IMG/VR virus record: IMGVR_UViG_3300035071_000003
Coordinates: 1-29,474 of that record
From: a virus
Direction: 5' to 3' (one strand)
DNA length: 29,474 nucleotides
A program made the position numbers and the translations under genes. Below are positions 14,645 through 22,629 of the stretch, piece after piece. Position 1 is the stretch's first letter. Each line of letters starts with the position of its first letter. The notes beneath the pieces are model-generated. The model was given only the letters and a program-made list of their open reading frames with translations, made no database searches and was not told where the DNA came from.

Positions 14645-14914
14645 TCAGAGCCTATCGCGATAGGCGCGTGCGTTTTCCTGGATTTGCTCGATTCCGGCAA
14701 TCTTCCAAAACGCCGCAAGGTCGACATAGACGCTTTCCGGCGGAAGCGTGAAGTTGCCAGCTGTGTTCTCCGGATATTGGGTCTCGGGGTGAAGCTTTCC
14801 ATCGATACGGATAAAGTGCGGCGCTCCCCCGTCGCGGGAAAAGAACCAACGCGAAACGGCGCCTTCGGCGTTCGTGGTTTCGCCAAAATAGAATTCAGCT
14901 TTCGGATAGCTCAT
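14645..14914 (-). CDS. Hypothetical small protein
   Basis: ATG 14914 has AGGAGA eight bases upstream and is preferred over the longer frame; 89 residues. It is rich in aromatic and beta-type sequence: MSYPKAEFYFGETTNAEGAV, RWFFSRDGGAPHFIRIDGKL, then SVYVDLAAFWKIAGIEQI. I see no recognised domain and no signal peptide. It lies between the 85-residue gene and a terminator, so the two probably share one transcript. Function unknown. Confidence 0.55.
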   Translation of the reverse strand: MSYPKAEFYFGETTNAEGAVSRWFFSRDGGAPHFIRIDGKLHPETQYPENTAGNFTLPPESVYVDLAAFWKIAGIEQIQENARAYRDRL

Positions 14915-14931
14915 AGCTTTTCTCCTGTTTA

Positions 14932-15189
14932 TCAATATTCGTTCAAAGCAGCCGGCCACCGCTTCAGCCGTTTCAGTGTTCCGTTGTTCAATATTCGATA
15001 TATCGCCAGAATTCCGTTTTTGTTTGCCAGCCTGAAGTATTCCTTTCCTTCGTGCTCATCCACGCCACTGACTACATAGTCTGGCTGCATGAACATAAAA
15101 CCTTCCTTACTCGCCGATCTACAAAGAGCGGCCACAGCGCGTTTGAAATACGCTGGATTATCATCCTCTGAAACACAGTATGCTGGCAT
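14932..15189 (-). CDS. Hypothetical small protein
   Basis: GGAGGA directly upstream of ATG 15189 is a very strong ribosome site; 85 residues. It starts MPAYCVSEDDNPAYFKRAVA and has a beta-like centre (GFMFMQPDYVVSGVDEHEG, EYFRLANKNGILAIYRIL) and a basic end. Codon use is less GC-rich than in the neighbouring structural genes, suggesting separate acquisition. No family recognised. The next gene starts 17 bases downstream of its stop. Confidence 0.6.
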   Translation of the reverse strand: MPAYCVSEDDNPAYFKRAVAALCRSASKEGFMFMQPDYVVSGVDEHEGKEYFRLANKNGILAIYRILNNGTLKRLKRWPAALNEY

Positions 15190-15320
15190 CTAATCCTCCA
15201 AGTTCGTCGACAACACTATGTTCTCGACATGAGGTTGTTATAGCGAGCTTGCGAAGCTCGATGTATGGCAAATCATGAAACTTTCGTAATGTGTGATCGG
15301 CCTATCGCCAGCGAGTCCCG

Positions 15321-15500
15321 TCAGCGTTCGCTCGTGATCAACACGGCGCTGGTTATCCCTTGAATCGCCGCGACCTTGCCGAGCGCCGGATGGGTGCCAC
15401 TGATGACGTCGAGTTCGCCGATGACCTCGCGCGTCTGATCGACAATCGCCGGCAGGATGTTTTCGAGGAATTGCTCCAGCCCGATGTAACGAGTTTCCAT
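15321..15500 (-). CDS. Small protein of 59 residues, unknown
   Basis: An AGGA site lies about eight bases before ATG 15500. The frame reads METRYIGLEQFLENILPAIV, then DQTREVIGELDVISGTHPAL, then GKVAAIQGITSAVLITSER and stop. Codon choice is typical of the window and the amphipathic helix content is protein-like, while the overlapping frames are Arg/His-rich and look like shadows. It is the first gene after the terminator of the structured non-coding region. A CGAGCTT/AAGCTCG hairpin (about 15243-15259) lies downstream. Function unknown. Confidence 0.5.
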   Translation of the reverse strand: METRYIGLEQFLENILPAIVDQTREVIGELDVISGTHPALGKVAAIQGITSAVLITSER

Positions 15501-15594
15501 GTGAGTGATCCTGAAAGAAGCGAGCGCCTGTTTGCGCCGGCGAATAGGAGACTCGCACGGCCTCGCTTATTCCGTCAATCCTTTATTTTCAAAC

Positions 15595-15617
15595 ACTTAC
15601 GGTAAGTCAGCACTTAC
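15595..15617 (-). promoter_or_regulatory. Operator-like ACTTAC repeats upstream of the 59-residue gene
   Basis: ACTTAC-G-GTAAGT is an inverted repeat (15595-15607), and a third ACTTAC half-site follows at 15612-15617. It sits between the terminator and the start of the leftward small genes, where a promoter or operator is expected. No clean -10/-35 pair was found. Confidence 0.35.
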
Positions 15618-15630
15618 TTATCACGGCATA

Positions 15631-15668
15631 AAAAAACGGCTGGCGACGATGCAGGGCCAGCCGTTTTC
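15631..15668 (-). terminator. Strong intrinsic terminator ending the structured RNA
   Basis: On the minus strand AAACGGCTGGC pairs with GCCAGCCGTTT (11 bp, 11-nt loop), followed by further T residues (TTTTAT). Because of flanking A and T runs it could also work rightward. Confidence 0.85.
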
Positions 15669-16009
15669 GTTTCATATGGAGGATATGCGATTTATCGCCC
15701 GATAAGAATAGCACAAGCGATACTTGATGCAAGCAGTTATTTGGCTAAGCAAGACTAGCTTGAGACTCTGCCGATTTCGCGCCCGTTTTTTCTAGGTATC
15801 TTCTCGCGTGCTCTCGCGCGCGTCTTCTATGAAGAATCTCTATAAGAAGAATATTCTTATAAACACCGGAGGCCCATAGACCTTCTAACCTAATCCGGCC
15901 TCGTCAAAGCGCCCTCATAGGGAGGGCAAGAGAAGAGAGCGCGAATTAGGTTAGGATGTCTAAGAGCGGACTAAGAAACCCGAAGGTCACCGTCTGGCCC
16001 GGCGTCGCT

Positions 16010-16076
16010 AGGCGATTAGCGAACACGTTCGCTGGTAAATTCAAGACTTTCGTCTTGCCTCTAGGAGAGATCGCCT
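16010..16076 (-). ncRNA. tRNA-like four-way junction inside the structured RNA
   Basis: A closing stem of exactly 7 bp (AGGCGAT with ATCGCCT) holds three arms: a 4-bp CTCT/AGAG arm, a CAAGAC-GAAA-GTCTTG arm and an AGCGAA-CGTG-TTCGCT arm, with an 8-nt single strand between the last two. Arm order and sizes imitate a cloverleaf of 67 nt. It lacks a normal T-loop, a 7-nt anticodon loop and a CCA-compatible end, so it is not a functional tRNA as read. Confidence 0.35.
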
Positions 16077-16211
16077 CCCCTCCCTCTCGCTTCCAGCGTT
16101 AGACTGCGATTGCGCCGTGAGGGATACCCGTGGAGCGCTTACGATCCGTCGCCACTGTTTGCATCGTCCGACGGAAAGGCCTTTGGTGAGCTGGCAGTGC
16201 TCTATGGCAAA

Positions 16212-16240
16212 AGTATACGTTTGAACGGCTCAAATTGCAA
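16212..16240 (-). promoter_or_regulatory. Leftward sigma70-type promoter for the structured RNA
   Basis: On the minus strand TTGCAA (16235-16240) and TATACT (16212-16217) are 17 bp apart. It follows the tape-measure stop by ~200 bp; that gap holds only hairpins, for example GAGCTAC/GTAGCTC at 16380-16397 and CTCCGT/ACGGAG at 16354-16380. The expected RNA start is near 16205. Confidence 0.55.
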
Positions 16241-16441
16241 ATCGCTATTCTAGAGCTTATTTTGCGGATATTTGAAAAACGGGCCGCATAGTCTCGTAAA
16301 CATCTGGCCAGACAGAATAGGGCGTCGGCGATTCTCTAAGATCGACACAGAAGCTCCGTGGCAAGCGAAGCGAAACGGAGAGCTACCATCGTAGCTCCCA
16401 GCCCGTAAAGCGCATCAGCCGCCCTCCCTGTCGATTTCTAC

Positions 16442-18985
16442 CTATCGACTGAAACGGCTCCATAGAGCATTCCCCGGCCTCATCTGGCGCCGCAACTCGT
16501 CCGCCACGACGCCGCGCGCGTGCTGTTCGACGGCGGCGCCGACCTGTTTTGCAAGGTCCGCGTTTTGTTGCGCGTCTCCACCCTGGGCGTGGACCGTGAT
16601 TGGCATATGGACATTTACGGGCCCGGACGCCCCGCCCATGCTGAAGCTCGGCGCCGAGATGCTCGGCGCGCCGACGAAGCCGCCGTTCGCGAATTTCGGA
16701 ACACGGCCGGAGTTGAGCGCCTCCAAAAGCCCGCGGTTCTTTGTGGTCGCCGCGGCGTTGACGACATATTCGCCATTCGACACGGCGGCGAGGATGCTGT
16801 CGCTTCGGCCAGTGCCGGGCCCTTGAATAAGGCCGCCACTGGCGAATCCTAGAACGCCTTTCAGCCCGGAGAAGAGACCTCCGCCAGCGCCGCCGGTGAT
16901 CCCGGAAAAGAGCGCGTCAAAGCCATTTTCGAACGCGCGCGAGGCAAGCTTCTTCAGTAGACCGTCGATTGTCTTGGAGAGCTTCTCGCCGCTGAAAATC
17001 GCGCTTTCAAACGCGCCGCGCAGCTCTTCGCCGAACTCTTTGACGCCGGACTGCCAAGCTTCCTGAGACTGTTTCGCGTCGTCGAGTTTCACCTTCGCCC
17101 GGGCGTAAGTCTCGGCGAGGGCGTCGACCTTGGCGGATAGCTCGGGTGTGACGGCGACGTTGGCTTTCTTCGCGGCCTCCAGGAGATCGAAAGCGGTTTT
17201 CGCCTTTTCGACTTCGATGGCTTCCTTGCCGATACTCTCGCGCTCCTGGTCGAGGGCGCGCGCCTTCCTCTCAATCTCGGCGACCTCACGCGCGAATTCA
17301 TCCGGCGATTTCTCCTTCGCGCTCTTGCCAGCGCCGCCGGAAGCCTTGGGCGCGGTCGATTTCAGCTTGGCGTCGAGGGCCCCATCATCGGGCGCGGGCT
17401 TGTGGTTGAACGTGCGCTCGATCGCGGCCTTGTTCGCCTTGTCGCGAAGACGGTTGAGGGCGTCTCCAATTTCGCCGACATAATCCCGCTTCATCGCGGC
17501 CGCGCCGTCATTGAAGGCCTTGGCGACGGCCTCGCCGGCCGTGCGCGACGCGCCGGTGAGCCTCCCAAACTGCACAGGCTGAATCTGCGGAAACGCGGTC
17601 CCGACGCCTGCATTGGCCGATGACGTGATCTTGTTGACCGTCGACGCGACCTTGTTCGCCGCGCTCTCGACGGCGGCAATAACCGCATTCATGGCCGCGA
17701 TGATCGAATTCGTGATTGCGAGCCCGGTTGCGTCCCAAGCGGCGACGATCGCGTGACCGGCGCTTACAAAGGCGCCGATCGTGAGATTGGCCGTTTCCTT
17801 CACGCCCGCGAGCAAGTGCGCCAGCGCCTCGCCGGCGTCGACCGTCGAGAGGGCCGCCGTCACATATGAGGCCGCCTTGGCGAATTGCGTCTGAAACCAT
17901 GTCGCGGCCTCGCTGCCCTGGTCTTTGATCAGAGAGAACGCGACGCGCGCATAGTCGCCGAGCGTGGCAAGCTCTGAGCTGATCGGATGAATCTGCCCGG
18001 CGAAACCCGCAAGCGCCACGGCCGCCGCGCTAATTCCGCCGACGATCGGGCCGCCGGTCGCAAAGCCCGCAAGCCCAGCGGCGAGGGCCGCCGCCGCCGG
18101 CGCCACGACATTCATATTGGCGGCAAGGGCGCCGATTCCGCCCGCGAGCGCCGAAGACGCTCCGGTTGCTTGATCCAGCGTGCCAACCCAGCGCGTCAAT
18201 TCGGTTTTGAGCATCTGGACGCTTTGACTGATCGTCGGCGTTAGCATCTTCCACTTTTCGTCGAGACGATCGGTCGCATTTAAGATCGCTTCGAACAAAT
18301 CTTTCGACGTGATCTTTCCATCGCTACCGAGTTGCTTTAGCTGCCCAACAGCAACTTTCATTTGACTAGCGATAATCTGAGCAAGCTCCGGGGCATTCTC
18401 CAGAATCGAGCGAAGTTCGTCACCTTGCAGCGTGCCGGACGCGAGCGCCTGCGAAGTTTGGAGAAGCGCCGCTTTGGCCGCCTCGGCGCCCTGGCCGCCG
18501 AGCGTAAGCGCCTTGCTGAGATTTTCCGTGACTCGTAAAACTTGGGCCTCGCTCGCGCCAAGCTCGTCTTGCGATCTCTTGATGCCCTGATATGCGCCGC
18601 CGATGCCTTCGATGCTGGAGCGCGTTCTAACCGCGATGTCGGCTAATTGCTGCATTTTCGAGCCAACGTCTTCGGTCGCGACGCCAGAAGACGCGATGCG
18701 GTTCCGGAACTGCGACCACTCATCGGCGATCTTGCGAAGTTCGTTCGCGCCAAAGGCTGCCGTGAGGGCGCCCGCGGCCGTCGTGGCCATGAGGCGGAAC
18801 TTGTCGCTTACGCCCCTCGTCGCCTGCGCAAAGGTGCTTTCGAGCTTCTTCGCGCCTTGCTCGCCGCGCTTCTCAATATTTTGCCAGTTATCGTTGGCTG
18901 CTTTACTTGCACGCTTAAAGCTCTTTTCGAACTCATTAACGCGGGCTTCAAGAGAAACGACAAGTTGTTCGGCTGTTTCTGCCAT
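16442..18985 (-). CDS. Phage tail tape-measure protein
   Basis: A protein of 847 residues with GAGG before the start. The N-terminus is a coiled-coil (SLEARVNEFEKSFKRASKAA). Residues ~75-300 match the tape-measure N-terminal domain (FRNRIASSGVATEDVGSKMQ, then LASGTLQGDELRSILENAPE and DGKITSKDLFEAIL). A hydrophobic Ala/Gly stretch follows at about 290-345, a charged coiled-coil at about 530-660, and the typical end GGLIQGPGTGRSDSILAAVS with NGEYVVNAAAT. It sets tail length and enters the cell with the DNA. It is the last structural gene of the leftward operon; no tail-tip gene follows, which is unusual. It begins 10 bases after the large terminase gene, a neighbour not normally found before a tape measure. 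Confidence 0.92.
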   Translation of the reverse strand: MAETAEQLVVSLEARVNEFEKSFKRASKAANDNWQNIEKRGEQGAKKLESTFAQATRGVSDKFRLMATTAAGALTAAFGANELRKIADEWSQFRNRIASSGVATEDVGSKMQQLADIAVRTRSSIEGIGGAYQGIKRSQDELGASEAQVLRVTENLSKALTLGGQGAEAAKAALLQTSQALASGTLQGDELRSILENAPELAQIIASQMKVAVGQLKQLGSDGKITSKDLFEAILNATDRLDEKWKMLTPTISQSVQMLKTELTRWVGTLDQATGASSALAGGIGALAANMNVVAPAAAALAAGLAGFATGGPIVGGISAAAVALAGFAGQIHPISSELATLGDYARVAFSLIKDQGSEAATWFQTQFAKAASYVTAALSTVDAGEALAHLLAGVKETANLTIGAFVSAGHAIVAAWDATGLAITNSIIAAMNAVIAAVESAANKVASTVNKITSSANAGVGTAFPQIQPVQFGRLTGASRTAGEAVAKAFNDGAAAMKRDYVGEIGDALNRLRDKANKAAIERTFNHKPAPDDGALDAKLKSTAPKASGGAGKSAKEKSPDEFAREVAEIERKARALDQERESIGKEAIEVEKAKTAFDLLEAAKKANVAVTPELSAKVDALAETYARAKVKLDDAKQSQEAWQSGVKEFGEELRGAFESAIFSGEKLSKTIDGLLKKLASRAFENGFDALFSGITGGAGGGLFSGLKGVLGFASGGLIQGPGTGRSDSILAAVSNGEYVVNAAATTKNRGLLEALNSGRVPKFANGGFVGAPSISAPSFSMGGASGPVNVHMPITVHAQGGDAQQNADLAKQVGAAVEQHARGVVADELRRQMRPGNALWSRFSR

Positions 18986-18995
18986 TTTTACTGCC

Positions 18996-20609
18996 TCACC
19001 AAACCAAAAATCCGTCGGGGCGTTCGTTTATGTCGGCATAGATGCAACGCTGATCTTCGCCAGTTGCCGCACGCGCAACCGCCATCGCGCAAGCTACGGC
19101 GCCGTCTATGCGGTCGCGACTCTTGCCCTTGTGAAACGATCGATTCAGCGCCTTGTCAGTCTCAACGGCGACGTTATCGAAGTTCCATCTAAGAACCGGG
19201 TGGCCGCCGTGTCGGAACTTGCCGGCGATGATCGCGCGCTCGAGCTCGGCGATCGCCGGCGCCATCGTGACCCAGCCTTGCCTCATCTCGACGGCCGGGT
19301 ATCCATCGTCCAAGAGATTGTTGAGCGTGTTGCGGGCTAGGTGTGGATCGAAGGCGATCTCCCGCACGTCGAAGCGCTTGCACAGGTCACGGATGCGATC
19401 TTCAACAAGCCGGAAGTCGACCACGTTGCCCGGTGTCGGCTCGATGAATCCCTTCTCCGCCCAACGTGGATACGGAACGCCGTCATTGTCGGAGCGGCGT
19501 TGCAGATTGTCCTTCGGACAGAAGAACCATGGATGGACGATGTAGCCGCCCTCGCCGTCGCGCCACGCGGCGACAATGACGGTAAGGTCGCTGTTACTCG
19601 ATAGGTCGACGCCAAGCCAACAAGGCTCACCTTCGAGGGCCTTCAGGTCGATCGGCGCGGCGCCCTGGTCGTAAATCGACATATCCACGAACGGGTCGGC
19701 GGAATGATCCAGCCACATATTAAGGTGGAGCTGCTTGAACGCCTCGCGGTCCGCTGGCCGCGCTTCGGCCTCACGCGCGAGCTGACGCAAGCCCTCGATA
19801 TCCGGGAATCCATCAGCTAGGCCAGGATTGACGCGCCGCCAAACCTCTTCGTCCTTCCAATCGGCGTCGCGCGCCGTTTCGAGTAAGACAGGCAATGTCG
19901 CCGGATCGTTTATATCGCCGCGCGCCAGGCGCCGGGCATGATCGATGACGCTCCAGGCGACGTTCTCTTGTCCGCGCCCGGCGGTCGTTATGATGATCGA
20001 AAGCGTTCCGGGCGTCTTCACAAGGCCGGTTTTCAGGACGTCCCATAGCTCTTGGCCGCGAAGGCCCCAGGCGTGCAATTCGTCGGCGATGACGACTGAG
20101 GGCGTCGAACCATGTTTCGTTCCGGCGTCGGAACTAATCGCCTCGATTTGCGAGCCGGATTTGGGATGCAAAAGGCGGTTCTGGTAGTCGCGGAAAATCA
20201 GGGCGTCGGCGAAGCGCTTATCCGCGCGCGAAATGCCTGTCGCTTCCTCGAAACAGATTTTCGCCTGCTTTTGATCCGCCGCCGCCATGAGGATTTGGCC
20301 GCCGTTGACGCGCTCGGGCCCGAATAGGTGCAAGAGCGAGATTGCAGCCGCGAGCGACGTCTTACGGTTGCCTCGGGGAAGCAAGATGACGACGTTGCGG
20401 GTGATGCGGCGCCCGTCTGCATGGCAAGGGCCGTAAATCCGGCGAATGATCCGCTCTTGGAACCGGGGAAGCTCGAAAGCCTTGCCGCGCGAGCGGCTTT
20501 TGGGGTGGCGAAGTATCTTCAGGAACCTAATCGCGCGCTCGCCATAGCCAAATGGATCATCAATCGGCGAGTCGTCGAAAAGCCATGTAGGAAAGCCCTT
20601 GTCGGTCAA
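18996..20609 (-). CDS. terL: Terminase large subunit (HK97/Terminase_1 type)
   Basis: A protein of 537 residues. The ATPase domain shows a Walker A-like LLPRGNRKTSLAAAISLL, Walker B VVIADELHAW and a coupling motif TTAGRG. The C-terminal RNase H-like nuclease domain has WLGVDLSSNSDLT, AFDPHLARN and DRIDGAVACAMA with its acidic residues in place. It pumps DNA through the portal and cuts concatemers, acting with the small subunit whose stop overlaps its start (ATGA). Full family length. It is near the 3' end of the operon here, whereas in most HK97-like phages it opens the head operon. Confidence 0.95.
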   Translation of the reverse strand: MTDKGFPTWLFDDSPIDDPFGYGERAIRFLKILRHPKSRSRGKAFELPRFQERIIRRIYGPCHADGRRITRNVVILLPRGNRKTSLAAAISLLHLFGPERVNGGQILMAAADQKQAKICFEEATGISRADKRFADALIFRDYQNRLLHPKSGSQIEAISSDAGTKHGSTPSVVIADELHAWGLRGQELWDVLKTGLVKTPGTLSIIITTAGRGQENVAWSVIDHARRLARGDINDPATLPVLLETARDADWKDEEVWRRVNPGLADGFPDIEGLRQLAREAEARPADREAFKQLHLNMWLDHSADPFVDMSIYDQGAAPIDLKALEGEPCWLGVDLSSNSDLTVIVAAWRDGEGGYIVHPWFFCPKDNLQRRSDNDGVPYPRWAEKGFIEPTPGNVVDFRLVEDRIRDLCKRFDVREIAFDPHLARNTLNNLLDDGYPAVEMRQGWVTMAPAIAELERAIIAGKFRHGGHPVLRWNFDNVAVETDKALNRSFHKGKSRDRIDGAVACAMAVARAATGEDQRCIYADINERPDGFLVW

Positions 20610-20983
20610 AGATCGAACTCCGAAAGCTCGTCTTCGGGCTGATCGTCGCGAACAACCGGGCGGGCCCGAGAGACCGGCGTGAGGCCTAGTTCGGCCGCGA
20701 GCTGGCGGGCGGTGGCGGCCGCCTGGTTTTGCATTCGGAATAGCTGGGGTGTGAGCCCCTCGGACTGAATCAGGCGCTCAATCTCACGGGCGCGGCCGAT
20801 TGCAACGCAATAATTCTCGACGCTGCCCATGTCGGCTTCCGTGAGAATCTTGCGCTCGATAAGGAGCGGCATGATGCGGCGCCATTCCCTCTTCGCGTCC
20901 GGCGAAAGCCACTCGGGAACGCGCTTTGTGTAGGCGATGGCGTCTTTGTCGGTTCGCAGATGCGGCTTTGCGCCTTTCATCAA
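20606..20983 (-). CDS. terS: Terminase small subunit (P27 family)
   Basis: A protein of 125 residues, typical of P27-type small terminases: LSPDAKREWRRIMPLLIERK, ILTEADMGSVENYCVAIGRA, then an ARQLAAELGLTPVSRAR end before an acidic tail. It recognises the packaging start on phage DNA and recruits the large subunit. It overlaps both neighbours by four bases (head-closure stop and terL start). A second ATG one codon later is an equally possible start. Confidence 0.9.
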   Translation of the reverse strand: MMKGAKPHLRTDKDAIAYTKRVPEWLSPDAKREWRRIMPLLIERKILTEADMGSVENYCVAIGRAREIERLIQSEGLTPQLFRMQNQAAATARQLAAELGLTPVSRARPVVRDDQPEDELSEFDL

Positions 20984-21333
20984 AGCCCCCTATGCCGGGC
21001 GCGGATTTCCCAACCACGGCGCCGAGGGATTTCAGTTAGGGCGATGATTTCGAAGTCGCGGCCGTCATACGTGAGCCGATCGGCGATGCTGAGGGCGTTA
21101 ATCCAGCGCGTCCGGAAGGTCAGAACCTCTTCGATCGAATTGACCTCGCCGCTTTCCTTCACGGTCGACGAAGTAACACTGTCGCCGCGCAGCTCGGTCA
21201 CAAGCTCGGCGCGGAAGTCGCCGAGCGCCTGCCAAGTTGCGACCGGCGCGCCGTAATCGTCGATGGTTTCGGACTTCGCCTCGATAGAGATGGGGCGATC
21301 GAGGCGCCCGGCCCGGATGCGGGGCGATCTCAT
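20980..21333 (-). CDS. Head closure / head-tail adaptor (SPP1 gp16-like, Phage_H_T_join)
   Basis: A protein of 117 residues: GRLDRPISIEAKSETIDDYG, APVATWQALGDFRAELVTEL, then RTRWINALSIADRLTYDGRD and FEIIALTEI. This is the beta-barrel pattern of the head-tail joining family, where GxxxxRI, DxxGxxxxxW and a late YDGxxFEI are diagnostic. It seals the connector after packaging and forms the docking surface for the tail. Overlaps with DUF3168 and terS point to one translation-coupled block. Confidence 0.85.
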   Translation of the reverse strand: MRSPRIRAGRLDRPISIEAKSETIDDYGAPVATWQALGDFRAELVTELRGDSVTSSTVKESGEVNSIEEVLTFRTRWINALSIADRLTYDGRDFEIIALTEIPRRRGWEIRARHRGL

Positions 21334-21737
21334 GCGAGCGCCTCCCCAACCAAGGCCTCGAAAGTAACGACGCCATGGCTGGTAACGCCGTCCGGGTCGC
21401 GCAAGAAACGGGTGTCGTTATAACGGAAGTCGACCAACCCCAGCCGGACGGTTTGGCTGGCCACAAGCGTCTTTCGAAGCTGCCACGCGATGGCCTTCAC
21501 GTTAATCAAGCCCGCCTCGCGATCCCAAACATGGATCGTCGGGAAAAGCCGGACGTAATTGCGCTCAATCGCCATGTCGTCGAGCATTTCTTGCATCTCG
21601 CCCATGATGATGCACGGGAAGACTTCCGGGCGCGCGTGGCGGTCGAAGATTTGCGCCGCCGGCACAAGGGCGGTCATAGCCGGATCGGCGACAAGGGCCG
21701 CGCGCATGCCGGCCTGCAAATTCAAGGAAGGGCTCAT
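21330..21737 (-). CDS. DUF3168 tail-completion (tail terminator) protein
   Basis: A protein of 135 residues: LQAGMRAALVADPAMTALVP, AAQIFDRHARPEVFPCIIMG, then DREAGLINVKAIAWQLRKTL and a VDFRYNDTRFLRDPDGVTSHG end. These are the landmarks of DUF3168, related to the lambda gpU/SPP1 gp17 tail terminator proteins that cap the tube and join it to the head. It is preceded by a 24-codon relic whose TGA overlaps its ATG, and overlaps the head closure gene by four bases. Confidence 0.85.
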   Translation of the reverse strand: MSPSLNLQAGMRAALVADPAMTALVPAAQIFDRHARPEVFPCIIMGEMQEMLDDMAIERNYVRLFPTIHVWDREAGLINVKAIAWQLRKTLVASQTVRLGLVDFRYNDTRFLRDPDGVTSHGVVTFEALVGEALA

Positions 21738-21808
21738 GACGCCCTCGCGAATTCGCCCGTCGCCGGATCATAGGTCAGAAGCTCTTTGAGACGATCAGCG
21801 GTGAGCAT
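21734..21808 (-). pseudogene. 24-codon relic of an HNH/AP2 homing endonuclease gene
   Basis: The frame starts MLTADRLKELLTYDPATG and ends GEFARAS. The first part matches the start of the intact HNH/AP2 protein at 24699-25184 (MLTAERLREVLSYDPETG). The last seven codons and stop match, at DNA level, the 3' end of that gene (GGCGAATT, GCGAGG, CATGAG in the same positions), not its N-terminus. It therefore looks like a paralogous endonuclease gene that lost its middle in frame. It keeps TAATG coupling to gp10 and ATGA coupling to DUF3168, so ribosomes can still pass through. Confidence 0.65.
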
Positions 21809-22218
21809 TATATTTCCCATTGTTCGCGAACGGCCTTGGAGATCGCGCGTTTAAGGCGGCGCTGAATGCGGTCGCGGGTGAGGCGGAACGCGGGCCAGAA
21901 ATAGGGTTGGGCCGGCGTTTTCGAGGTGCCGTATTCGAGCAAATGCGCATACCTCACGTCGCTGTTGCCCGCCGTAATCAGAACCTCATTCTCCTTAGCG
22001 ACGCGCGAGCCTCCTGGTTGGCTGTAGGGAGGCGTCGACTGGCCCGGCGGCGTCATGGTGATGCTGTCTTTGAGCGCGCCGGTGTCTTCGGGCGCAAGCA
22101 GGCGCATTCGATCTACAAGCTCTTGGCCCGATTTCTCCAGAGCGGGCTTCACGGCCTCTTTGACCTCTTTCGGGATAGCGTCGAGGCGCTTCAGAAGGCG
22201 TTCAAGTTGCGCTGACAT
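21808..22218 (-). CDS. HK97 gp10-like neck/tail-completion protein
   Basis: ATG 22218 is chosen because it overlaps the gp6 stop (TAATG), giving 136 residues; a longer open frame would overlap gp6 fully. Sequence: MSAQLERLLKRLDAIPKEVK, LEKSGQELVDRMRLLAPEDT, GALKDSITM, and the diagnostic YAHLLEYGTSKTPAQPYFWP with RRLKRAISKAV. This is the HK97 gp10 family, which acts at the head-tail interface. Its stop overlaps the endonuclease relic. Confidence 0.88.
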   Translation of the reverse strand: MSAQLERLLKRLDAIPKEVKEAVKPALEKSGQELVDRMRLLAPEDTGALKDSITMTPPGQSTPPYSQPGGSRVAKENEVLITAGNSDVRYAHLLEYGTSKTPAQPYFWPAFRLTRDRIQRRLKRAISKAVREQWEI

Positions 22219-22499
22219 TAGAAAGCCCACGTCCGGTAGTTGTTCACCAAATCCCAAAACCCAAGCGGAAAATCATTCACGGTCGCGCCGACAAGCGAAA
22301 CCTCGCGGTTCTCGTAAAGGTGCGCGGCGAGCTTCCGGACGGCTTCCAAGAGCGGCGCGGGCGTCGCGTCGGTAAACGGGCCGCCGGTGAATTCCTCGAC
22401 GAAGGCGGTTGCCGCGTCGATTTTGCCTTGAAGCAACGTATCGTCGTCGGCGCCTGAGATGTTGAGATGCTGCTTGAGATCGTCGAGAGTGATCGTCAT
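22218..22499 (-). CDS. Head-tail connector (gp6-like)
   Basis: A protein of 93 residues: MTITLDDLKQHLNISGADDD, TLLQGKIDAATAFVEEFTGG, then PLLEAVRKLAAHLYENREVS. This is the classic helical gp6/gp15-type connector that docks below the portal. An AGAGG site precedes the start. A promoter-like pair is present at 22530-22559, so transcription may restart here after the GcrA-like gene. Confidence 0.9.
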   Translation of the reverse strand: MTITLDDLKQHLNISGADDDTLLQGKIDAATAFVEEFTGGPFTDATPAPLLEAVRKLAAHLYENREVSLVGATVNDFPLGFWDLVNNYRTWAF

Positions 22500-22529
22500 G
22501 GGAGAAACCTCTATCTAGGACGATATTCT

Positions 22530-22559
22530 ATCATAGGAATATTAACCTATAAACTCCAA
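22530..22559 (-). promoter_or_regulatory. Internal leftward promoter before gp6
   Basis: Minus strand TTGGAG (22554-22559) and TATGAT (22530-22535), 18 bp apart, lie in an unusually AT-rich 130-bp gap. TAGG and CCTA arms flank TTAATATT. An ATAGGAA heptamer here (22533-22539, + strand) also occurs twice at the portal promoter. Confidence 0.4.
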
Positions 22560-22629
22560 TTCGGCTCTCTAAAGAATGAGGCTCCCTGCACCGGTCCCCA
22601 AGGCCTTAAGAAAGTTGAAGCCCCCCCGG

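Larger units (their letters stand above)
15631..16205 (-). ncRNA. Candidate ~575-nt structured non-coding RNA
   Basis: No gene of normal size or quality is visible here, but a good promoter lies just upstream (16212-16240) and an excellent terminator at the end. Within it, reading leftward: CGTCCGACGG-type pairing (CCGTCG 16146-16151 with CGACGG 16169-16174), and a four-way junction closed by AGGCGAT/ATCGCCT (16010-16076) with a GAAA-capped CAAGAC/GTCTTG hairpin. A 10-bp stem ATTAGGTTAG/CTAACCTAAT (15885-15954) encloses a GCCCTC/GAGGGC hairpin, and an AT-rich palindrome with arms TATAAGAA/TTCTTATA lies at 15841-15861. The GNRA loop appears only on the minus strand, matching the promoter direction. 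Function unknown. Alternatives are a long leader, an origin or a packaging site. Confidence 0.5.

Noticed and set aside
15238-15558. 106-codon minus-strand frame overlapping the 59-residue gene
   Set aside because: His/Arg-rich, no ribosome site; the other minus-strand frame with AGGA and normal composition is preferred.
16010-16076. True tRNA gene
   Set aside because: Cloverleaf-like folding but no T-loop consensus, no 7-nt anticodon loop and no acceptor end; reported only as tRNA-like.
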